This document shows, piece by piece, positions 18,917 to 27,961 of a DNA stretch of 64,000 nt. The stretch spans positions 2,467,501 to 2,531,500 of the forward strand of contig NZ_CP018221.1 of assembly GCF_001890385.1 (NCBI RefSeq), read 5' to 3'. The stretch's first letter is position 1, and each line of letters opens with the position of its first letter. The notes under the pieces were generated by a model. It had not been told where the DNA came from. It searched no databases and saw nothing but the letters and a program-made list of their open reading frames with translations. Made by a program: the position numbers and the translations under genes. The stretch is from Tardibacter chloracetimidivorans (GTDB taxonomy: Bacteria > Pseudomonadota > Alphaproteobacteria > Sphingomonadales > Sphingomonadaceae).

Positions 18917-19498
18917 TTACCCCGCCGGTACACGCTGCGGTTCGACCCAGCCGATATTCCCGTCCTCGCGCCGATAGACCATGTTGAACGAGCCGGTCCC
19001 CGAGTTGCGGAACAGAAGTGCGGTGGTGTTGCGCAAATCCAGCATCATCACCGCATCGGATACGCTGGCTTCGGGAATATCGACCCTTGTTTCCGCAACG
19101 ACCAGCGGATTGTCGGCGGAAGGCTCCTCCTCATCGGCCTTAAAGACGGTATAGGCGGCGTCGAGATCATCAACCACATGCCCGTTCGCGCCGGATGTTT
19201 TCCGGTCTTTCAGGCGGCGCGTATAGCGCCTCAGCTGCTTGTCGACCCGCTCGGCGGCCCTGTCGAATGCGAGATTCGCCTCCTGCCCGCTGCCCGAGCC
19301 CTTCAGCACCACGCCCTGCATCACATGCGCCACAATGTCGCAGACGAAGCCGGCATCGTGCGGGCCCTTGGCCAGCGTGACCTGCGCGCTGATCGCCCGT
19401 GAGAAATATTTCTCCGCTAATCCGTTCAACCGGCCTTGGACATGGCTCTTGAACGCGGCGCCGACCTCGACCTGGTGACCGGAAACGCGAATATCCAT
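18917..19498 (-). CDS. hpf: Long-form ribosome hibernation promoting factor
   Basis: The 193-residue protein has an N-terminal S30AE/RaiA domain (MDIRVSGHQVEVGAAFKSHV, about residues 1-105) and a C-terminal dimerisation domain ending MVYRREDGNIGWVEP. Long HPF dimerises 70S ribosomes into inactive 100S particles in stationary phase. It is transcribed toward ptsN after an 86-base gap. Confidence 0.93.
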   Translation of the reverse strand: MDIRVSGHQVEVGAAFKSHVQGRLNGLAEKYFSRAISAQVTLAKGPHDAGFVCDIVAHVMQGVVLKGSGSGQEANLAFDRAAERVDKQLRRYTRRLKDRKTSGANGHVVDDLDAAYTVFKADEEEPSADNPLVVAETRVDIPEASVSDAVMMLDLRNTTALLFRNSGTGSFNMVYRREDGNIGWVEPQRVPAG

Positions 19499-19546
19499 AT
19501 CTTCCTCCGTTCAATGAATGTCTGAATCGTACCACCATGCACGGCA

Positions 19547-20272
19547 CTAGGCCTCTTGCCAGAGCGGATCGGTCAACCGGGCGACAAAAGCCGCATGGCG
19601 CTCCAGCTCCAGCGGGTCGGCGGCATGGAGCCTTGCCGGTCGCACGGGGCGTTGGACGATGATCGGACCGGAACGCGCCTGCGCGGCCACCTCGGGCTGT
19701 GCGCAGCTCGCCTGCGTGAGATCGAGGCCGATCTGTCGCCCGCCGGTAAGCTCGATATAGACCTGTGCAAGAAGCTGGGCGTCAAGCAAAGCGCCATGTT
19801 TGATGCGGTGCGTACGATCGATGCCATATCGGGTACACAATGCATCAAGCGAATGCTTCGATCCCGGATGACGCGACCGGGCGAGCGCCAGCGTGTCGAC
19901 AGCCCGGGCATTGCCCAGGACGGCCCTGCCGCACCGGCCAAGCTCGTGATCGAGAAAGCCCATGTCGAACTGCGCATTGTGCGCGACCAGGATCGAATCC
20001 CCGATGAACTCCAAAATCTGGTCCACCAGTTCCGAAAACAGCGGTTTGTCCGACAGGAACTGCGCCGAAAGCCCGTGGATGGCCTGGGCTTCGGGCGGCA
20101 TCGACCTTTCCGGATTGAAATAGGCGTGCCAGACGCGCCCCGTTTCGACCCGGCCCACCATCTCCACCAGCCCGATCTCTACCAGGCGGTGACCTGATCC
20201 CGGGTCAATGCCGGTTGTTTCGGTATCAAAGACGATTTCGCGTGCTGGTGTGCGTGTCGCGTCGATCAACAT
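19547..20272 (-). CDS. dnaQ: DNA polymerase III epsilon subunit (proofreading exonuclease)
   Basis: The 241-residue DEDDh 3'-5' exonuclease has Exo [13 protein letters not shown] (near residue 14), Exo [15 protein letters not shown] and Exo [18 protein letters not shown] with the catalytic histidine. It proofreads replication as part of the core polymerase. It closes the ppsR-maf-aroE-coaE-dnaQ series that borders the origin in Caulobacter-like genomes, 76 bases after coaE. Confidence 0.95.
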   Translation of the reverse strand: MLIDATRTPAREIVFDTETTGIDPGSGHRLVEIGLVEMVGRVETGRVWHAYFNPERSMPPEAQAIHGLSAQFLSDKPLFSELVDQILEFIGDSILVAHNAQFDMGFLDHELGRCGRAVLGNARAVDTLALARSRHPGSKHSLDALCTRYGIDRTHRIKHGALLDAQLLAQVYIELTGGRQIGLDLTQASCAQPEVAAQARSGPIIVQRPVRPARLHAADPLELERHAAFVARLTDPLWQEA

Positions 20273-20348
20273 GTCAGACGTGCATTTCCCGCCGGACCCG
20301 GCCCTTGAGTCTGGAACCCCGATTATAGGCCTAGAAAGCCGAGTCTTT

Positions 20349-20930
20349 CTAGCCGGAAAGCGCCCTCACAAGCGCCTTTACTTCAGCAAAGGTGCGCGCC
20401 TTGCCGCCGCCTGTCGGGATGACCACGTCGGCGCGTCGCCGCTTTTCGGCATCCGGCATCTGTTTTGCGAGGATGGCGGCGAACTTCTCCGGCGGCATGT
20501 TCGGCCGCGCCAGCACACGCGCGCGCTGCACATGAGGCGGAGCGGACACCACCGCAACCAGATCGACACCCCCTTCCCCGCCCGTTTCGAACAGCAAAGG
20601 CACGTCCACCACCACCAGCGGACGAAACCTGTGTCGCCGCAGAAACATCTGGCGAGCGCGATAGACGGCCGGATGCACCAGCGCTTCCAGCCGCTTCAGT
20701 TCTACGTCGTTACCGAGCACCCACTTGCCGAGCGCCTGCCTGTCGACGCCGCCCGGACCGGTGGTGCCGGGAAAGGCGGCTTCGATCCTGGCCACAAGCT
20801 CGCCGCCCGGACCCTGCAGGCGATGCACTTCAGCGTCAGCGTCGAAGACGGGCACGCCCAGTCGCCGAAACATATTCGCGACCGTCGACTTGCCCATGCC
20901 GATCGATCCGGTGAGGCCGATGACGATCAT
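20349..20930 (-). CDS. coaE: Dephospho-CoA kinase
   Basis: The 193-residue P-loop kinase has Walker [18 protein letters not shown] at residues 5-21. [20 protein letters not shown] matches the CoaE conserved segment. It performs the last step of coenzyme A synthesis. The start ATG overlaps the aroE stop by 4 bases, so the two are translationally coupled. Confidence 0.95.
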   Translation of the reverse strand: MIVIGLTGSIGMGKSTVANMFRRLGVPVFDADAEVHRLQGPGGELVARIEAAFPGTTGPGGVDRQALGKWVLGNDVELKRLEALVHPAVYRARQMFLRRHRFRPLVVVDVPLLFETGGEGGVDLVAVVSAPPHVQRARVLARPNMPPEKFAAILAKQMPDAEKRRRADVVIPTGGGKARTFAEVKALVRALSG

Positions 20931-21784
20931 TGCCGGGCAAGCCTTTGATGCACCTCGTCGACCAGCGGCTGGGGAACGGGAACGCCGAAGAACTTCTGAA
21001 AGGCCCCCGCCGCCTGAGCGACCAGCATCTGCAAGCCGTCGACAGCCTCGAAGCCGAGGCTGCGCGATTGGCGGAGAAGCGGGGTTTCGAGCGGCGCATA
21101 TACCATGTCGAATATAATGGCGTTGCGGTTCATCGCAGCCGGGGAAAGCGCGAGCGGCGGCTTTCCGGTCATCCCGAGCGGGCTTGCGTTGAGCAGTACG
21201 TCCATACCCTCCAGCGAGGCGTCGGCGATCGACTTAACGGTTCCCGGTATTCCCATTGCTTCCAGCAGGGCTCGGGCCTGTTCGTCCCGTCTGGCGAGAA
21301 CGGTGAAGGCCGCGCCCGGACACAGGCGGCTTAAGCCCCAGAGCGCCGCGCGCGCAGCGCCGCCTGCGCCGACAATCGCAATGCGAAGCGCTCGGCGCTG
21401 TGCAGCCTCCCGCCGCGCAAGGCTGCGTGCAAGCGGACCGGTGACGCCTTCGACATCGGTGTTAAAGCCGGTCATCGCCCCCGTCAGCGGATCGTGCGCG
21501 ATGGTGTTGATGGCCCCGAAATCGCCCTCGCCCGGTCCAAGCCCGCCCGCTCCCTCGGTCACGATCAGGCGATAGGCCGTTTCCTTATGCGGGATGGTGA
21601 TGTTGCAGCCCCGCCATGACGGATCGGCCCGGCGTTCGGAAAGATACGCCCCCACCTTTCCGGCCTCGACGCGGCAGGTCCGGTATTCGGCATCGATTCC
21701 AAGCTCGCCGAGCCAGAAATTGTGGATAAAGGGCGATCGGGAGTGCGCGACCGGATCGCCGATGACCTCGGCATAGGCCTTCAT
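20927..21784 (-). CDS. aroE: Shikimate dehydrogenase
   Basis: The 285-residue NADP-dependent enzyme reduces 3-dehydroshikimate in aromatic amino-acid synthesis. It has the substrate site SRSPFIHNFWL (near residue 14), the catalytic lysine in GCNITIPHKE, FNTDVEG, and the nucleotide motif IVGAGGAARAALWGL. The start ATG at 21782-21784 overlaps the maf stop by 4 bases; a longer in-frame extension inside maf is rejected. Confidence 0.95.
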   Translation of the reverse strand: MKAYAEVIGDPVAHSRSPFIHNFWLGELGIDAEYRTCRVEAGKVGAYLSERRADPSWRGCNITIPHKETAYRLIVTEGAGGLGPGEGDFGAINTIAHDPLTGAMTGFNTDVEGVTGPLARSLARREAAQRRALRIAIVGAGGAARAALWGLSRLCPGAAFTVLARRDEQARALLEAMGIPGTVKSIADASLEGMDVLLNASPLGMTGKPPLALSPAAMNRNAIIFDMVYAPLETPLLRQSRSLGFEAVDGLQMLVAQAAGAFQKFFGVPVPQPLVDEVHQRLARQ

Positions 21785-22374
21785 GACGTCAACTCCCCGC
21801 GAACGCGCAGGAAATCGAGCACCGGCAAAAGCGGCAATCCCAATATCGTGAAATGATCGCCACGAATGCGGGAGAAAAGCTGCGCGCCCATCGCCTCCAG
21901 CCGATAGCCGCCGACGCAACCCGAGATGGCCGGCCATTCATGGTCGAGATAGGCCTTGAGGAAGGAATCGGAAAAATTCCGCACCGTCAGACGCGCTTCG
22001 TCCACCGCACGCCAGATCGGCTGCCCGCCAAGCGCGATGACCGCCGACGAAATGAGGACATGGTCTTTTCCCCGAAGCGACCTCAACTGGTCTGCCGCTT
22101 CCTCCCTCGATCCGGGCTTGTCGAGCAGGCCGCCATCTTCCGCCGCAAGTATCTGATCCGCGCCAAGCACAAGTGCCTCGGGTCGCCGCTGCGACACCTT
22201 CACCGCCTTCAGTTCGGCGAGCCCGTCGGCAATGTCGCGCGGCTGAAGCCCCCGTTCCTTGAACGCCTGCTTGGCCGAATCCTCGTCGACCTGCGCCACC
22301 ATGACGTCATGCGCAACGCCAGCGGCGGTGAGCAGCGCCGTTCTCGCAGCGCTTCCGGATGCAAGCACCAGCAT
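21781..22374 (-). CDS. maf: Maf-like nucleotide pyrophosphatase
   Basis: The 197-residue Maf/Ham1-fold house-cleaning pyrophosphatase begins MLVLASGSAARTALL with the conserved ASGSxxR. It also has ALVLGADQIL (catalytic Asp region), DKPGSREEAADQLRSLRG and SGCVGGYRLE. This subgroup hydrolyses non-canonical or UTP-type nucleotides. The start overlaps the ppsR stop by 4 bases. Confidence 0.93.
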   Translation of the reverse strand: MLVLASGSAARTALLTAAGVAHDVMVAQVDEDSAKQAFKERGLQPRDIADGLAELKAVKVSQRRPEALVLGADQILAAEDGGLLDKPGSREEAADQLRSLRGKDHVLISSAVIALGGQPIWRAVDEARLTVRNFSDSFLKAYLDHEWPAISGCVGGYRLEAMGAQLFSRIRGDHFTILGLPLLPVLDFLRVRGELTS

Positions 22375-23201
22375 CAGCCCCTGCTTTCCTGCTGCTCGCG
22401 CCAATCCAGAAGAAGGTTCATGATGGCAGCCGCCGTCTCCTCGATCGAGCGCCGGGTCACGTCGATCACCGGCCAGCCATTGTCGGCAAACAACCGCCTT
22501 GCGAAAGCGAGTTCGGCCGTCACCTTTTCCGGATCGACATATGCGGTCTCCGGCGCCTGCTTCAGCGCCAGAAGACGGTTCCGGCGCACCTGGACCAGCC
22601 GGTCCGGGCTGGTGGTCAGGCCCACGATCAGGGGATGGGAGAGGTTGAACAATATGGCGGGCGGCGGCGATTCCGGCACCAGCGGGATATTTGCGACCTT
22701 GTAACCCCGATTTGCGAGATAGATCGACGTCGGAGTCTTGGATGATCGCGAGACGCCGGCAAGAACGATGTCGGCTTCTTCCCATTCCTCCCACAGCGCA
22801 CCGTCATCATGCGCGATGGTGTAGTGGATCGCTTCCACCCGCTCGAAATAGGCGGCGTCCATCTTGTGCTGTCCGCCCGGCCGGTTCTGAGCCTCCTGAC
22901 CCAAAAGCTGGGACAATGCATCCAGCACCGGATCGAGCGCCGAAACCAGCGGCAGACCCATTGCGTGCGCCCGATTCTCCAGCTTGCGGCGCACATCGCC
23001 ATTGACCAGCGTATAGACGATAAGGCCGGGACGTTCGGCGATTTCGCGCATTACCCGGTCGAGATGGCCGACCGACCGAACCATCGGCCAGTAATGCTTG
23101 ATCGCCTCGACATCCTGAAACTGCGCGAGGCACGCCTTGGCGACCGACTCCAGCGTTTCGCCGGTCGAATCCGACACGAGGTGGACATGAAGCCTGATCA
23201 T
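22374..23201 (-). CDS. ppsR: Pyruvate,water dikinase regulatory protein (DUF299)
   Basis: The 275-residue bifunctional kinase/pyrophosphorylase would regulate PEP synthase or pyruvate phosphate dikinase by threonine phosphorylation. It has HLVSDSTGETLESVA at the N-terminus, the P-loop-like GVSRSSKTPTSIYLANRGYKVANIPLV, and a C-terminal NGWPVIDVTRRSIEETA. Its homologue is the first gene beside the origin in Caulobacter and Rickettsia (the RP001-type gene), opposite hemE, as here. Confidence 0.93.
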   Translation of the reverse strand: MIRLHVHLVSDSTGETLESVAKACLAQFQDVEAIKHYWPMVRSVGHLDRVMREIAERPGLIVYTLVNGDVRRKLENRAHAMGLPLVSALDPVLDALSQLLGQEAQNRPGGQHKMDAAYFERVEAIHYTIAHDDGALWEEWEEADIVLAGVSRSSKTPTSIYLANRGYKVANIPLVPESPPPAILFNLSHPLIVGLTTSPDRLVQVRRNRLLALKQAPETAYVDPEKVTAELAFARRLFADNGWPVIDVTRRSIEETAAAIMNLLLDWREQQESRG

Positions 23202-23504
23202 GAGCTGACTTGACGTCCCCTGTGGAAAACCATCCGGATAGCGCTAGCGGAAAGCAGGGGACGGCATCAAGCGGGCGATTCACCCCGAGGCATCCGGAAT
23301 CGGCCCGGATACTTGTCCACATGGGGACGGGAAAACGAGGCTGCTGTGAATCATGTGGATGGATTTTGCGACTCGGCAAGGCGGGTGGGACGCGATCCGA
23401 GTCAATCTGTTGGCAATCCCGGGCCTGGCGATTAAACCCCGCCTTCTGCCCCTCCAACAACTATCATCATCCTTTTATTAGAAAGACTCTTATGAAGATG
23501 AGTT
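23202..23504. other. oriC: Probable chromosomal replication origin (oriC)
   Basis: This 303-base gap between divergent ppsR and hemE is the location of oriC in characterised alphaproteobacteria such as Caulobacter. It contains four DnaA-box-like 9-mers (23221, 23313, 23345, 23354) and an AT-rich stretch (about 23455-23503) that could be the unwinding element. Gene orientation switches here: ppsR through mmcB run left, and hemE through parB mostly run right. ParB sites lie 9-11 kb away. No gene was found inside. It must also contain the ppsR and hemE promoters. Confidence 0.72.
23221..23362. repeat. Cluster of DnaA-box-like 9-mers
   Basis: Compared with TTWTNCACA: 23221-23229 is TTTTCCACA on the minus strand (full match); 23313-23321 is TTGTCCACA on the plus strand (one mismatch); 23345-23353 is TGATTCACA on the minus strand (one mismatch); 23354-23362 is CCATCCACA on the minus strand (two mismatches). 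The last two abut directly. Four such sites within 142 bases of GC-rich DNA are unlikely by chance, but binding is not demonstrated. Confidence 0.6.
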
Positions 23505-24548
23505 GTGCCCTCCATGCCCGGTGAAGGCCGTCCGCTGCTTGCCGTGCTGAGGGGCGAACGGCTCGATCCGCCACCCATATGGATGATGCGGCAGGCGGGC
23601 CGCTATTTACCGGAATATCGCGCGCTGAGGGCGGAGAAGGGCGGATTTCTGGAGCTTGTGCACGACAGCGCCGCCGCTGCCGAGGTGACGCTTCAACCGC
23701 TCGGACGTTTTGCCTTTGACGGCGCCATCCTGTTTTCCGACATATTGGTGATCCCCCATGCGCTTGGGCAGGAGCTGAGCTTCGGGCCGGGCGAGGGACC
23801 CCGGCTTTCGCCGCCACTGACCGGCGTCGGTATCGAGAGTCTCGTGCCGCGTCCGGAACGTCTCGATCCGATCATCGAGACCGTGCGCCGGGTGGCGGGC
23901 GCCCTGCCGCCACAGGTCACCTTTTTGGGCTTTGCCGGCAGTCCCTGGACGATTGCGACCTATATGGTCACCGGCCACGGGAGCCGCGACCATGCCGATG
24001 CCCGCAGGCTGGCTTATCGCGATCCGGCCGGCTTTCAGCAACTGATCGACCGGATCGTCGAGGCGACCGTCGCCTATCTGTCGAGCCAGATCGAGGCGGG
24101 GGTTCATGCGGTGCAGTTGTTCGACAGCTGGGCCGGCAGCCTGGCGCCCGCCCAGTTCGAAAAATGGGTGATCGCTCCGACGGCCGAAATCGTCGCCCGG
24201 CTGAAGGCGCTTCATCCGGATACCCCGATCATCGGCTTTCCAAAGGGCGCAGGCGCAAAGCTTGCAGCCTATGCGCGGGAGACCAGCGTCGACGCGTTGG
24301 GGCTGGATGAAACCATAGACCCCATTTGGGCACACGCGACATTGCCCGAAGGCTTGCCGGTGCAGGGCAATCTCGATCCGCTTGTCCTGAACGCGGGCGG
24401 AGCGGCGCTGGACGAGGCTGTCCGTCACGTCATGCATGCGCTTGCCGGAAGGCCGCACATCTTCAACCTGGGACATGGCATATTGCCGGACACGCCGATC
24501 GCTCATGTCGAGCGGATGCTGGAACTGGTGCGGGGAGGCGCAAGATGA
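23505..24548 (+). CDS. hemE: Uroporphyrinogen decarboxylase
   Basis: The 347-residue enzyme decarboxylates uroporphyrinogen III to coproporphyrinogen III in haem synthesis. The family signature PIWMMRQAGRYLPEYRALR is near residue 25, GFAGSPWTIATYM is near residue 145, and GFPKGAG and NLGHGI occur later. GTG at 23505 is taken as the start; ATG three codons on (23514) is an alternative. The stop overlaps the hemJ start (ATGA). It borders the probable origin, as in related genomes. Confidence 0.95.
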   Translation: MPSMPGEGRPLLAVLRGERLDPPPIWMMRQAGRYLPEYRALRAEKGGFLELVHDSAAAAEVTLQPLGRFAFDGAILFSDILVIPHALGQELSFGPGEGPRLSPPLTGVGIESLVPRPERLDPIIETVRRVAGALPPQVTFLGFAGSPWTIATYMVTGHGSRDHADARRLAYRDPAGFQQLIDRIVEATVAYLSSQIEAGVHAVQLFDSWAGSLAPAQFEKWVIAPTAEIVARLKALHPDTPIIGFPKGAGAKLAAYARETSVDALGLDETIDPIWAHATLPEGLPVQGNLDPLVLNAGGAALDEAVRHVMHALAGRPHIFNLGHGILPDTPIAHVERMLELVRGGAR

Positions 24549-24985
24549 TCGGATGGCTTGGTGAAACCTATCTCTGGGTCAAGGCCGCGCATCTGATCTT
24601 CGTCATCTTCTGGATGGCGGGCATGTTCATGTTGCCGCGCTTTTTCGTATATCATCATGGAGTCGCGCCCGGATCGGCGGAGGACGGCCTGTGGATTGAA
24701 CGCGAGCGCCGCCTGCTGCGCATCATCATCAACCCGGCGATGGCCGCCACATGGATATTGGGGCTGATGCTGGCGTTCAACTATGGCTGGAGCGAGGGCT
24801 GGCTGCACGCCAAGCTGTTCCTGGTGCTGCTGCTGAGCGGTTATCACGGCTGGCTGTCGGGCCTCAGAAGATCCTTCGCCCGGGGTGAGCGGCGGATCGG
24901 CGAAAAGGCACTGCGCCTGGCCAATGAAGTGCCCGGCGTCGCGATCATCGCCATTGTCATTCTGGTCGTCGTGCGGCCCTTCTAG
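24545..24985 (+). CDS. hemJ: Protoporphyrinogen oxidase HemJ
   Basis: The 146-residue inner-membrane protein has four hydrophobic segments and the HemJ (UPF0093) features WVKAAHLIFVIFWMAGMFMLPR (haem-ligand histidine), NPAMAATWILGL, and WLHAKLFLVLLLSGYHG. It oxidises protoporphyrinogen IX. The stop codon TAG is made partly by the target TA and partly by the first G of the IS5-family element. Without the IS the reading frame would end at TAA in the same place, so the protein is unchanged. Confidence 0.92.
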   Translation: MIGWLGETYLWVKAAHLIFVIFWMAGMFMLPRFFVYHHGVAPGSAEDGLWIERERRLLRIIINPAMAATWILGLMLAFNYGWSEGWLHAKLFLVLLLSGYHGWLSGLRRSFARGERRIGEKALRLANEVPGVAIIAIVILVVVRPF

Positions 24986-24998
24986 GGTTGAGACTCAA

Positions 24999-25756
24999 TC
25001 AGAGCCAGAAAGCCACAGCGGCAGCGAGGCTTACGGCTGAGAGGAAGTTTCGTGCAAGCTTGTCGTAGCGAGTAGCGATCCGGCGGAAATCCTTGAGGCG
25101 GCAGAACATAGCCTCGACCCGCCAGCGATCTTTGTAGCGGCGTTTGTCATATTGGATCGGGCGCTTGCGGTTGCGGCGGCCGGGGATCACCGGGGTCGTG
25201 TCCTGTTCGCGCAGGATGGTCCTAATGCGATTGGCGTCGTAGCCGCGGTCGGCGATCACCCGCTTCATTCCCGCTGTTTCGTTGATGAGCAGGTCGGCGC
25301 CCTTCACGTCCGATGTGTTGCCGGGCGTCAGGACGAGACGAAGCGGCCGTCCGAGGACGTCGACAAGGGCGTGGATCTTTGTTGTCCGGCCGCCACGCGA
25401 GATCCCAATGGCATTGGCTCGCGCCCCCCCTTTGCCCCACCGGCGCTACGGTGAGCCTTGATGTAGCTGCTATCGATCTGCCCGGTCTCGGCGATCCAGC
25501 CTTCTTCGGTCAGTGCAGCCAGGATGCGTGTCCAGATGCCCCGCCGGCTCCACCTGTTCCATCGGTTGTAGACCGTCGTCGCCGGCCCGTATTCGGCGGG
25601 GCAATCTGCCCAGCGACCGCCGCACTTGAGCATGTGAACGATGCCGGAGATCACCCGCCGGTCATCAACACGTCGTGCTCCTGGCTGGTTCTTGGGCAAG
25701 TGGAGCTCGATTGCTGTCCACGCTTCATCCGATAGCCAGAACAACGAACGCGACAT
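24999..25756 (-). CDS. IS5-family transposase made by programmed frameshift
   Basis: The first frame (25756 down to about 25430) encodes the N-terminal part beginning MSRSLFWLSDEAWTAIELHL, with WNRWSRRGIW and GQIDSSYIKAHRSAGGAKGG. The second frame (to 24999) continues as ARANAIGISRGGRTTKIHALVD and ends with the DDE domain, including MKRVIADRGYDANRIR and RWRVEAMFCRLKDFRR. A -1 shift on AAAGGGGGGG joins them into a full transposase. Both frames are open, so the element may be functional. Confidence 0.85.
25424..25433 (-). promoter_or_regulatory. Translational slippery site of the IS5 transposase
   Basis: The minus strand reads AAAGGGGGGG. Upstream of it the zero frame is the transposase N-terminus; downstream the conserved sequence continues only in the -1 frame (ARANAIGISRGG). 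A heptanucleotide of Gs after AAA is a typical slip site. Confidence 0.7.
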
Positions 25757-25969
25757 CCCCAAGGCCTCCTCTTCAGCGAAAACGCCTTGAATCAATGAGA
25801 CCAACGATTTTCAAGAGGCTGATTGAGTTTGGACCCTAAGCCGCTTGACGGCCGTGGCCGCTGCGAGTAAGCGGCGAAATCAGTCGCCCGTCCGGGCCGT
25901 ATCCCTTCCTGGCTAGTGTCGAATTCTCCACTCCCAAGCCGGACTCCTTCCTGTTTCATGGATTGATAC

Positions 25970-27226
25970 ATGCATCTTCACGATCTCAAGCGGAAACCGC
26001 CGGCCGAACTCGTCGCGATGGCCGAGGAACAGGGCGTTGAGGGCGCATCCACTCTGCGCAAGCAGGACCTGATGTTCTCTATCCTGAAGGCGATGGCCGA
26101 AGACGGCGAGCAGATCATGGGGTCCGGCACGATCGAGGTGCTGTCCGACGGTTTCGGCTTCCTGCGCAGCCCTGAGGCCAATTATCTGGCCGGTCCGGAC
26201 GACATCTACGTAAGCCCCGCCCAGGTCCGCAAGTTCGGCCTGCGCACCGGCGACACGGTGGAAGGGGAAATCCGCGCGCCCAAGGACGGCGAGCGCTATT
26301 TCGCGCTGACCAGGCTGACCGCGATCAACTTCGACGATCCCGAACAGGTTCGCCACCGCGTCAACTTCGACAATCTGACGCCGCTCTATCCGGACGAGAA
26401 GCTGCGTCTGGACACGCTCGATCCGACCGTGAAGGACAAGTCCGCCCGCGTCATCGATATTGTCGCGCCGCAGGGCAAGGGCCAGCGCGCGCTGATCGTC
26501 GCGCCGCCGCGGGTCGGCAAGACCGTGCTGCTCCAGAACATCGCCAAGGCGATCACCGACAATCACCCCGAGGTCTTTCTGATCGTGCTGCTGATCGACG
26601 AGCGACCGGAGGAAGTGACCGACATGCAGCGCTCGGTGAAGGGCGAGGTGATCAGCTCCACCTTCGACGAGCCGGCAAGCCGCCATGTGCAGGTGGCCGA
26701 GATGGTGATCGAAAAGGCCAAGCGCCTGGTCGAGCACAAGAAGGACGTGGTGATCCTGCTGGATTCGATCACGCGCCTCGGCCGCGCCTACAACACCGTC
26801 GTTCCGTCTTCGGGCAAGGTTCTGACCGGCGGCGTCGACGCCAACGCCCTTCAGCGGCCCAAGCGCTTCTTCGGCGCGGCCCGCAACATCGAAGAGGGCG
26901 GATCGCTTTCCATCATCGCGACCGCGCTGATCGACACCGGCAGCCGCATGGACGAGGTGATCTTCGAAGAATTCAAGGGCACCGGCAACTCCGAGATCGT
27001 GCTGGACCGCAAGGTCGCCGACAAGCGCATCTTCCCGGCGATGGATGTCGGCAAGTCCGGCACCCGCAAGGAAGAACTGCTCGTCGACAAGAGCAAATTG
27101 TCGAAGATGTGGGTGCTGCGCCGCATCCTGATGCAGATGGGCACCATCGACGCGATGGAGTTCCTGCTCGACAAGATGAAGGATTCCAAGTCCAACGAGG
27201 ACTTCTTCGAGTCGATGAACCAGTAA
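25970..27226 (+). CDS. rho: Transcription termination factor Rho
   Basis: The 418-residue hexameric RNA helicase has an N-terminal RNA-binding domain ([20 protein letters not shown] and the cold-shock-like [22 protein letters not shown]). The ATPase has Walker [14 protein letters not shown] (near residue 178) and Walker [40 protein letters not shown] contains the Q/R-loop region. It ends the origin-proximal hemE-hemJ-rho series and starts 131 bases after the IS5-family element. Confidence 0.97.
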   Translation: MHLHDLKRKPPAELVAMAEEQGVEGASTLRKQDLMFSILKAMAEDGEQIMGSGTIEVLSDGFGFLRSPEANYLAGPDDIYVSPAQVRKFGLRTGDTVEGEIRAPKDGERYFALTRLTAINFDDPEQVRHRVNFDNLTPLYPDEKLRLDTLDPTVKDKSARVIDIVAPQGKGQRALIVAPPRVGKTVLLQNIAKAITDNHPEVFLIVLLIDERPEEVTDMQRSVKGEVISSTFDEPASRHVQVAEMVIEKAKRLVEHKKDVVILLDSITRLGRAYNTVVPSSGKVLTGGVDANALQRPKRFFGAARNIEEGGSLSIIATALIDTGSRMDEVIFEEFKGTGNSEIVLDRKVADKRIFPAMDVGKSGTRKEELLVDKSKLSKMWVLRRILMQMGTIDAMEFLLDKMKDSKSNEDFFESMNQ

Positions 27227-27241
27227 GCGGGCAGGCCAACC

Positions 27242-27955
27242 ATGTTAGAGGTCATTCTGATCCAGCTTGGCTCGCTGGAAGCCATCTGGCGTCACATCGT
27301 CGCGGACATCACGAACATCGGCTCGCCATCGACGCTCGCTGCCTTCGGGCAGGTGCTGATGATCGACATCATGCTTGCGGGCGACAATGCGATCGTCGTG
27401 GGCGCGCTTGCGGCCGGACTCCCGCCGCAGCAGCGCCGGCAGGTGATCCTCATCGGCATCATGGCCGCGCTCGTGCTGCGCGTCATCTTCGCGCTGCTGG
27501 TCACCCAGCTGATGCAGATCGTCGGACTGGTGTTCGCGGGCGGCCTGCTGCTGCTGTGGGTGTCATGGAAGATGTACCGCGAGCTGCATCCAGCGGGCGC
27601 GGGCGAAAGCGCGGGCTCGCCGGAGATTTCCGGCGACGAGCATTCCGGCCTTGCGCCCGCGAAGAGCTTTGCCTCGGCGGCCTGGGCGGTTGCGGTCGCC
27701 GACGTCAGCATGAGCCTGGACAATGTGCTGGCCGTGGCGGGCGCGGCGCGCGATCATCCGGGCATTCTCATCATCGGCCTGGTGCTGTCGGTGGCGCTGA
27801 TGGGCCTGGCCGCCAACATTTTGGCCAAATATATCGAGCGGTATCGCTGGATCGCCTATGTCGGCCTGCTTGTGATCCTCTATGTCGCCGGCAAGATGAT
27901 TTATGACGGCCTGATCGATCCGCAGGTGGGACTGATGACGCTGACGGCCTCCTGA
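27242..27955 (+). CDS. TerC family integral membrane protein (YjbE type)
   Basis: The 237-residue protein has about seven hydrophobic segments and the two TerC half-motifs, DIMLAGDNAIVVGALAAGL (near residue 41) and DVSMSLDNVLAVAGAA (near residue 155). Members are linked to manganese or other metal export and to tellurium resistance. The gene lies 15 bases after rho, possibly co-transcribed, and ends 6 bases from a convergent gene. Confidence 0.88.
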   Translation: MLEVILIQLGSLEAIWRHIVADITNIGSPSTLAAFGQVLMIDIMLAGDNAIVVGALAAGLPPQQRRQVILIGIMAALVLRVIFALLVTQLMQIVGLVFAGGLLLLWVSWKMYRELHPAGAGESAGSPEISGDEHSGLAPAKSFASAAWAVAVADVSMSLDNVLAVAGAARDHPGILIIGLVLSVALMGLAANILAKYIERYRWIAYVGLLVILYVAGKMIYDGLIDPQVGLMTLTAS

Positions 27956-27961
27956 GGCCGC

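Larger units (their letters stand above)
24985..25836 (-). mobile_element. IS5-family (IS427/IS1031-like) insertion sequence
   Basis: The element is about 852 bp. Its imperfect 22-bp inverted repeats lie at 24985-25006 and 25815-25836, sharing GGGT and an identical ACTCAATCAG core. It is flanked by TA (24983-24984 and 25837-25838); CTA is possible if the end is one base shorter. The transposase is split over two frames joined at a G7 slippery site, as in this IS5 subgroup. It sits between hemJ and rho. Confidence 0.9.

Noticed and set aside
24999..25756. IS5 transposase as a pseudogene
   Set aside because: The two frames meet at a slippery G7 and each is otherwise intact, as expected for programmed frameshifting.
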